Part shown: in pieces, positions 60,320-64,000 of the stretch
Layout of the letters: the number at the start of each line of letters is the position of its first letter
Position numbering within the stretch: the stretch's first letter is position 1
Assembly (NCBI GenBank): GCA_965197555.1
Contig: OZ240213.1
Coordinates: forward strand, 1,860,001-1,924,000
Direction: 5' to 3'
DNA: 64,000 nt
Source: G965197555 sp965197555
GTDB lineage: Bacteria > Chloroflexota > Dehalococcoidia > Lucifugimonadales > UBA3495
Notes under the pieces: model-generated
Told to the model about the DNA's origin: nothing
Databases searched by the model: none
The model's input: the letters and a program-made list of their open reading frames with translations, nothing else
Program-made: the position numbers and the translations under genes

Positions 60320-61855
60320 TTACACGGTGCCGTTGCCCCCGGCCAGTTCGGCGGCGACTTTCCGGTCGGCTTCAGCGAAAGGATGCTGGGGGTCCAGCCT
60401 GACGGCCTGATTGAAGTCCTCCACCGCCTTGGGGTACTGGCCCAGCTCAATGCGGGCCATGCCTCGCTCGTAGTAGGACTCGGCGTCCCCTGGGTCAAGG
60501 GCAATGGCCCGGTCGAAATCCCCAACCGCTTCTTCGTATTCTTCCTGGAGGGTCAGGGCCATTCCACGGTTCAGGTGGGCCACGGCATCGTCGGGCCGGA
60601 GGTCGATGACCTGGCCGAAGTCCCGAATGGCCGCTTCGGTCTCCTGTTCGTTCAGATGGGTCACTCCCCGGTTGAGCAGGGAGTCGGCGTTGGCCGGGTC
60701 CAGTTCAATGGACCTGCTGAAGTCCTCAATCGCCAGGCGGGATTGGCCCAGACTGGCGTAGGCGCAGCCCCTGCCGTAGTAGAAGTGGGTGTCCTCCGGG
60801 AACAGCCCGATCAGCCGGTCGAAGTCCTGGACGGCCTCTTCGAACTGCTCGCACTCGATGCGCGCAAAGGCCTTGGCGGTAAGGGCGCCGGCGTGGTCCG
60901 GTTCCATTTCCAGTACGGCGCCGAAGTCGTCGACGGCCTTGTCGTAGACCCCCAGGGCGACGTGGGCCAGCCCCCTGGAGCTGAGGGCAACCGGATTGTC
61001 GGGCTGGAGGGCCAGGCACCGGTCCAGGTCGCTGATACCCTCCTCGTACTCCCCCAGGGCGCTCCTGGCGACTCCCCGGCCGCTGAGAGCGTCGGCGTTG
61101 TCCGGGTCCAGGTCCAGGACGGCATCGAAGTCCGGCAGCGCCCCCTCGTATTCCCCCTGCATCATCCTGGCGACTCCCCTGGCCTGCCGGGAGGGGTTGC
61201 TCAGCGGTTCCAGCCGTAGCGCCGTATCAAAGTCGCTGATGGCCTGGTCGAACTCGCCCAGTTCCCGGTGGGCCATGCCCCGGTAGTGAAAGAAGGTGTG
61301 GTTTCCAGGGTCGAGGGCGATGGCCCGGTCCAAGTCCTCCAGCGCCCGGCGCGGGTCGCCCATCTCGGCGTAGGTGCATCCCCGGTTGTAGTAGGGAATC
61401 GCGTCGCCCTGCTCCAGCGCGATGGCCCGGTCGAAGTCCGCCACGGCCCCGGCCAGGTCGCCCAGTCTGGCGAGGCACGCGCCCCGGCTGTAGCAGGCGA
61501 CGGCGTTGCCCGGTTCCAGTCGGATGAGGGCGTCGTAGTCCTTCCTGGCCCGGCGGTGCTCGCCCAGGTCGCTGCGGGCCGCTGCCCGGTTCTCAAGAGC
61601 CTCGGCGTTGTCCGGCTGCAGCTCGATGACCCTGGTGAAGTCCTCCGCCGCCCGGCGGTCGTCTCCCAGCTTGCTGTGAAGCATTCCCCTGGCCAAGAGG
61701 GAGTAGGTGTCGTCCGCGTCGGCCTTGAGCCGTTCGTCCAGGCCCGCCAGAGCCCGCAGAATCTCCTCGCGGCTCAGGGCGTCCAGCGCCCTGGACCCAT
61801 TGCCGGGGTCGTCGCTCCAGTCCCGTTCACCGCTCTCGTGACGTTCTCCGTTCAT
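60320..61855 (-). CDS. TPR-repeat protein
   Basis: The 511-residue protein is almost entirely tetratricopeptide repeats, about 13 units of 34 residues with the pattern A(Y/I)YNRGxxxxxLGxxxxAxxDFDRAIxLxPxN (for example AVADFDRAIALEQGDAIPYY and AVGDFDRAIALDPGDAESYY). The N-terminus is acidic (SGERDWSDDPGNGSRALDAL). There is no signal peptide or membrane helix, so it is cytoplasmic and presumably a scaffold. Partner unknown. Confidence 0.88.
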   Translation of the reverse strand: MNGERHESGERDWSDDPGNGSRALDALSREEILRALAGLDERLKADADDTYSLLARGMLHSKLGDDRRAAEDFTRVIELQPDNAEALENRAAARSDLGEHRRARKDYDALIRLEPGNAVACYSRGACLARLGDLAGAVADFDRAIALEQGDAIPYYNRGCTYAEMGDPRRALEDLDRAIALDPGNHTFFHYRGMAHRELGEFDQAISDFDTALRLEPLSNPSRQARGVARMMQGEYEGALPDFDAVLDLDPDNADALSGRGVARSALGEYEEGISDLDRCLALQPDNPVALSSRGLAHVALGVYDKAVDDFGAVLEMEPDHAGALTAKAFARIECEQFEEAVQDFDRLIGLFPEDTHFYYGRGCAYASLGQSRLAIEDFSRSIELDPANADSLLNRGVTHLNEQETEAAIRDFGQVIDLRPDDAVAHLNRGMALTLQEEYEEAVGDFDRAIALDPGDAESYYERGMARIELGQYPKAVEDFNQAVRLDPQHPFAEADRKVAAELAGGNGTV

Positions 61856-62175
61856 GGCTTTTCTCCTGGGACCGTATCCGCATCATTATGATCGCCTGGG
61901 GGCCGGATGGCGCCGGAGTCAACGGGCAGTTGGAAATCCTGTCAGGGCACATTAGTTCGTATTATACTGCCTTAAGGCGTTGGCGTTGGCTAAGCGTTGG
62001 CGAGAGCTGTCCATCTGCAAAGAATCGTTGAGGCCCCCGGGAGACGCATCCGGGCGGAGAGCGACGGCGCGGGCCTGGGGGGTGCGGTTCCCCTTCACGT
62101 TACCGACGGCAGGGACCGAGACTGTCGCATCGGCTGCCTCCCTCCTCCGGTTCGCAGCGTTAGGCCGGTGGACGG
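61856..62175. other. Divergent intergenic region
   Basis: About 320 bp separates the TPR gene and the response regulator. It contains the palindrome GCCTTAAGGC at 61972-61981 beside TATTATACTG, a possible regulatory region. No coding frame is convincing. Confidence 0.35.
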
Positions 62176-62925
62176 GTGCGGATCCTGGCGGTGGACGACG
62201 AGCCCCAGGCGCTGCGCTATTTCCGCGACGCCTTGGTCGCGGCGGGCTACCAGCCGGTGGTGACCGGGGACCCGCAGGAGGCACTGCAGCTCATGGAGGA
62301 GGAGCGGCCCCAGTTGGCCCTGCTGAACCTGATGCTGCCCGACGCCGACGGCGTGGAGCTGATGCAGGCCATCCTGTAGATAGAGGACGTGCCGGTCATC
62401 TTTATCTCAGTCCACGGGCGGGAGGAGCTCATCGCCCGGGCCTTCGACCATGGAGCGGTGGACTACGTGGTGAAGCCCTTCTCGCCCACGGAGCTGGCGG
62501 CCCGGATCCGGGCGGCCTTGCGCCGGAGAGAGGTGTCCACGCCGTTGGAACCCTACTTGCACGGCGACCTGGCCGTGGACTTCGCCCAGCGACGGGCAAC
62601 TCTAGGGGGACAACGAGTGGCCCCGGTGTTCCTGGAGTACCGGCTGCTGGCCGAGCTGGCGGCCAATGCCGGGTGGGTGCTGACCTACGAGCGTCTGCTG
62701 GAGCGGGTCTGGGGCAAGAGGGGCGGCGGCGGCCTGCCGCCAATGCGCCCCGTGGTGGCTAGGCTGCGCCGCAGGCTGGGCGACGACGCCGACCATCCCA
62801 CCTACGTCTTCACCGAGCCCCGGGTGGGGTATTGGATGCCAGCGGGGGAAGTCCTGCATGACAGGCCCATCTTTTCTGAGGAGCGGGTGGGATACCGGAT
62901 GGAGCAGGAGGAGGTTGTAGGATAG
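62176..62925 (+). pseudogene. OmpR-like response regulator with in-frame TAG
   Basis: From GTG 62176 the receiver starts RILAVDDEPQALRYFRDALV. The phospho-acceptor position reads LALLNLMLPDADG, with Asn in place of the expected Asp. At 62377 a TAG interrupts QAIL-stop-IEDVPVIFIS; downstream the same frame continues with AVDYVVKPFSPTELAARIRA (conserved Lys) and a winged-helix output domain (FLEYRLLAELAANAGWVLTY; YVFTEPRVGYWM). The C-terminus repeats the RVGYxM unit. With the stop and missing Asp, normal phosphotransfer signalling is unlikely; readthrough cannot be excluded. Confidence 0.8.
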
Positions 62926-63081
62926 GAGATGGATACTCTAGGCTAGTCGCGGAGGGAATTATTGGACTCATTAGAGGCGTAGTTTCCAAGCGGAAACTGC
63001 GGCGTATTCTGGTGGCTCTTGTTTATCCCTCAGAGTGTTTCGCAATATTAGTCTGACTCTTGGGGTGCCCTTCGAAAATTG

Positions 63082-63332
63082 AGAGGCTCTTAGCCGCTTG
63101 GCCTCTGAGACCTCCATGCCGCCGTACTTGGACTTCCACCGGTAGTAGGTAGCCTCGGAGATTCCCTGCCGGCGGCAGAGGTCGGTGACCTGCAGCCCGC
63201 TCTCGGCTTCCTTGAGTACCCGGATGATCTGTTCCTCGGTGAATCTCTTCCCCTTCATTTCCAGTCCTCCTTCCTCTTCATGTGACCGGAGAACTCTCAT
63301 TCCTACTGGTACAGTTTCAAGGGGAAAGGTCA
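63082..63332 (-). mobile_element. Truncated IS3 element (orfA remnant)
   Basis: The frame from ATG 63258 reads MKGKRFTEEQIIRVLKEAES and GISEATYYRWKSKYGGMEVS, nearly the same as OrfA of the complete IS3 at 39.5 kb. Similarity ends at AKRLRA (about 63082), where unrelated sequence begins. The outer end keeps the IS3 terminal repeat (TGACCTTTCCCC, minus strand, ending at 63332). Only the first fifth of the element is left. Confidence 0.8.
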
Positions 63333-63433
63333 CTCCTCCTATAGATTGAGGCTTACCACCTTGCCTTCCGACCGGCGGCAAAATGTAGCAGCGTTCATCT
63401 GCGTTGTCCGTCGTCGCGGATAGGGGGACCCAC

Positions 63434-63514
63434 ATGGTGAACGAAGACGACGACACGAACGCAATCGTGATGATGGGCGAGACCGGCGCGACGATCCAGC
63501 GGGTGCTGCGTTGA
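63434..63514 (+). CDS. 26-codon leader-like frame
   Basis: ATG 63434, after GGGGGA, reads VNEDDDTNAIVMMGETGATI and QRVLR, and its TGA overlaps the TTG start of the lipoprotein gene (TTGA). It may be a short coupled peptide or the tail of a lost gene. Confidence 0.3.
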   Translation: MVNEDDDTNAIVMMGETGATIQRVLR

Positions 63515-63942
63515 TTCGGACCGTCCTGCTCATTGCGGTCGTGGCTCTCGCCGCACTGGTCCTGACCGGGTGCGAGCGTCTGTTTCCCGACGTCGAGGAC
63601 TGGATTGCCGACTCGGAGACGCTCGCACGGCGCTTCGACGCGCGGCTGGGCGACCTGAAAGAGTGCGTCGAGGAGGACAACTGCGAAGAGGCGCTTGATA
63701 CGGAAAGAGGCGTCTTCGTCATGTGCTCGTGGGTCATGTCGCGCGGAGAGCTTGCTCTGGAAGGCTTCGAGGCGGCGGAGTGGCAGCGGTTCGACACGCT
63801 CTGCGAGGGGCTGGAGGGGGTGCTGGAGTTGCCGAAGGCGGACGCGCTCCTGCGTATTGAGGACCTCCAGGCTGAGACAGACCGCATCAGTGAGGGAATC
63901 CGTGCTGACATCGAACCCCGAGAGCGGGAAAAGGTGGAATGA
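63511..63942 (+). CDS. Small lipoprotein, 143 residues
   Basis: The product starts with a lipoprotein signal (VLLIAVVALAALVLTGC, Cys at about 20) and then an acidic, helical mature part (DVEDWIADSETLARRFDARL; ECVEEDNCEEALDTERGVFV) with four further cysteines. TTG 63511 is the start by overlap with the preceding frame; no strong ribosome site is seen. The family is unknown. It reads toward the window end, where nothing more is resolved. Confidence 0.6.
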   Translation: MIRTVLLIAVVALAALVLTGCERLFPDVEDWIADSETLARRFDARLGDLKECVEEDNCEEALDTERGVFVMCSWVMSRGELALEGFEAAEWQRFDTLCEGLEGVLELPKADALLRIEDLQAETDRISEGIRADIEPREREKVE

Positions 63943-64000
63943 TACGAAGGTCGGGAACGGGCAGAGCCTGACTAACGCCCATTGGAAGCCGAGCGACTCG

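Noticed and set aside
62429..62743. Minus-strand frame over the response regulator output domain
   Set aside because: Antisense to a clear winged-helix domain; Arg/Pro-rich shadow.

Overview
The window looks like accessory chromosome from an uncultured bacterium, most likely Chloroflexota (SAR202/Dehalococcoidia-like). The grounds are the coenzyme F420 pair cofD-cofC, lipoproteins with Pro/Thr linkers, very long secreted cadherin-repeat and GLUG-repeat proteins, frequent TTG/GTG starts and a high-GC background cut by AT-richer islands. The taxonomic call is inference. No rRNA, tRNA or CRISPR array was recognised.

Layout. 1-2.7 kb: the end of an unknown gene, cofD-cofC and a lipoprotein. 3.0-4.6 kb: an intact IS1182-type element. 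4.8-10.6 kb: a tight seven-gene minus-strand operon encoding an XRE/ImmA-type metallopeptidase, a DUF4186 zinc protein, a radical SAM enzyme, a Rossmann transferase with a DPPWY motif, an ASCH protein, a P-loop nucleotide-kinase-like protein and a DUF2513-like protein. This is the best candidate for an undescribed system. 10.7-19.4 kb: two of three IS701 copies, small phage-like genes, a YbaY-like lipoprotein, a Replic_Relax gene broken by IS701 and by a frameshift, a new 134-bp MITE and a decayed ISAs1. 19.9-25.3 kb: a 1,814-residue cadherin-repeat protein built from recent kilobase duplications. 25.4-31.1 kb: a graveyard with an FN3 fragment, broken IS66, IS21 and IS3 elements, and a trp cluster cut at both ends (trpD', trpC, frameshifted trpF, trpB').

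31.3-38.2 kb: a type I restriction-modification operon, hsdR-DUF5677-hsdS-hsdM, followed by a truncated integrase. 39.5-40.7 kb: a complete IS3. 41-48.7 kb: an AT-richer island of small genes (aspartic protease pair, small membrane proteins, zinc ribbon, DUF4145 protein), an IS5 transposase, a secreted trypsin-like lipoprotein and a hairpin-rich intergenic region. 48.8-52.1 kb: IS701 copy 3 and an IS1202-type element, inserted one beside the other in what may be one gene. 52.6-56.8 kb: the tail of a type ISP restriction enzyme and a 1,210-residue GLUG-repeat surface protein. 57-64 kb: hypothetical genes, a junction of two truncated genes (RCC1-like and a second Replic_Relax), an XRE-like protein, a TPR protein, a response regulator with a nonsense codon and no phospho-acceptor Asp, an IS3 remnant and a lipoprotein.

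Working interpretation: a mobile-element-rich island holding two apparently intact defence-type modules (the radical SAM/ImmA operon and the type I R-M operon), two giant adhesin-like proteins and much gene decay. Families were assigned by reading motifs, without any database search.
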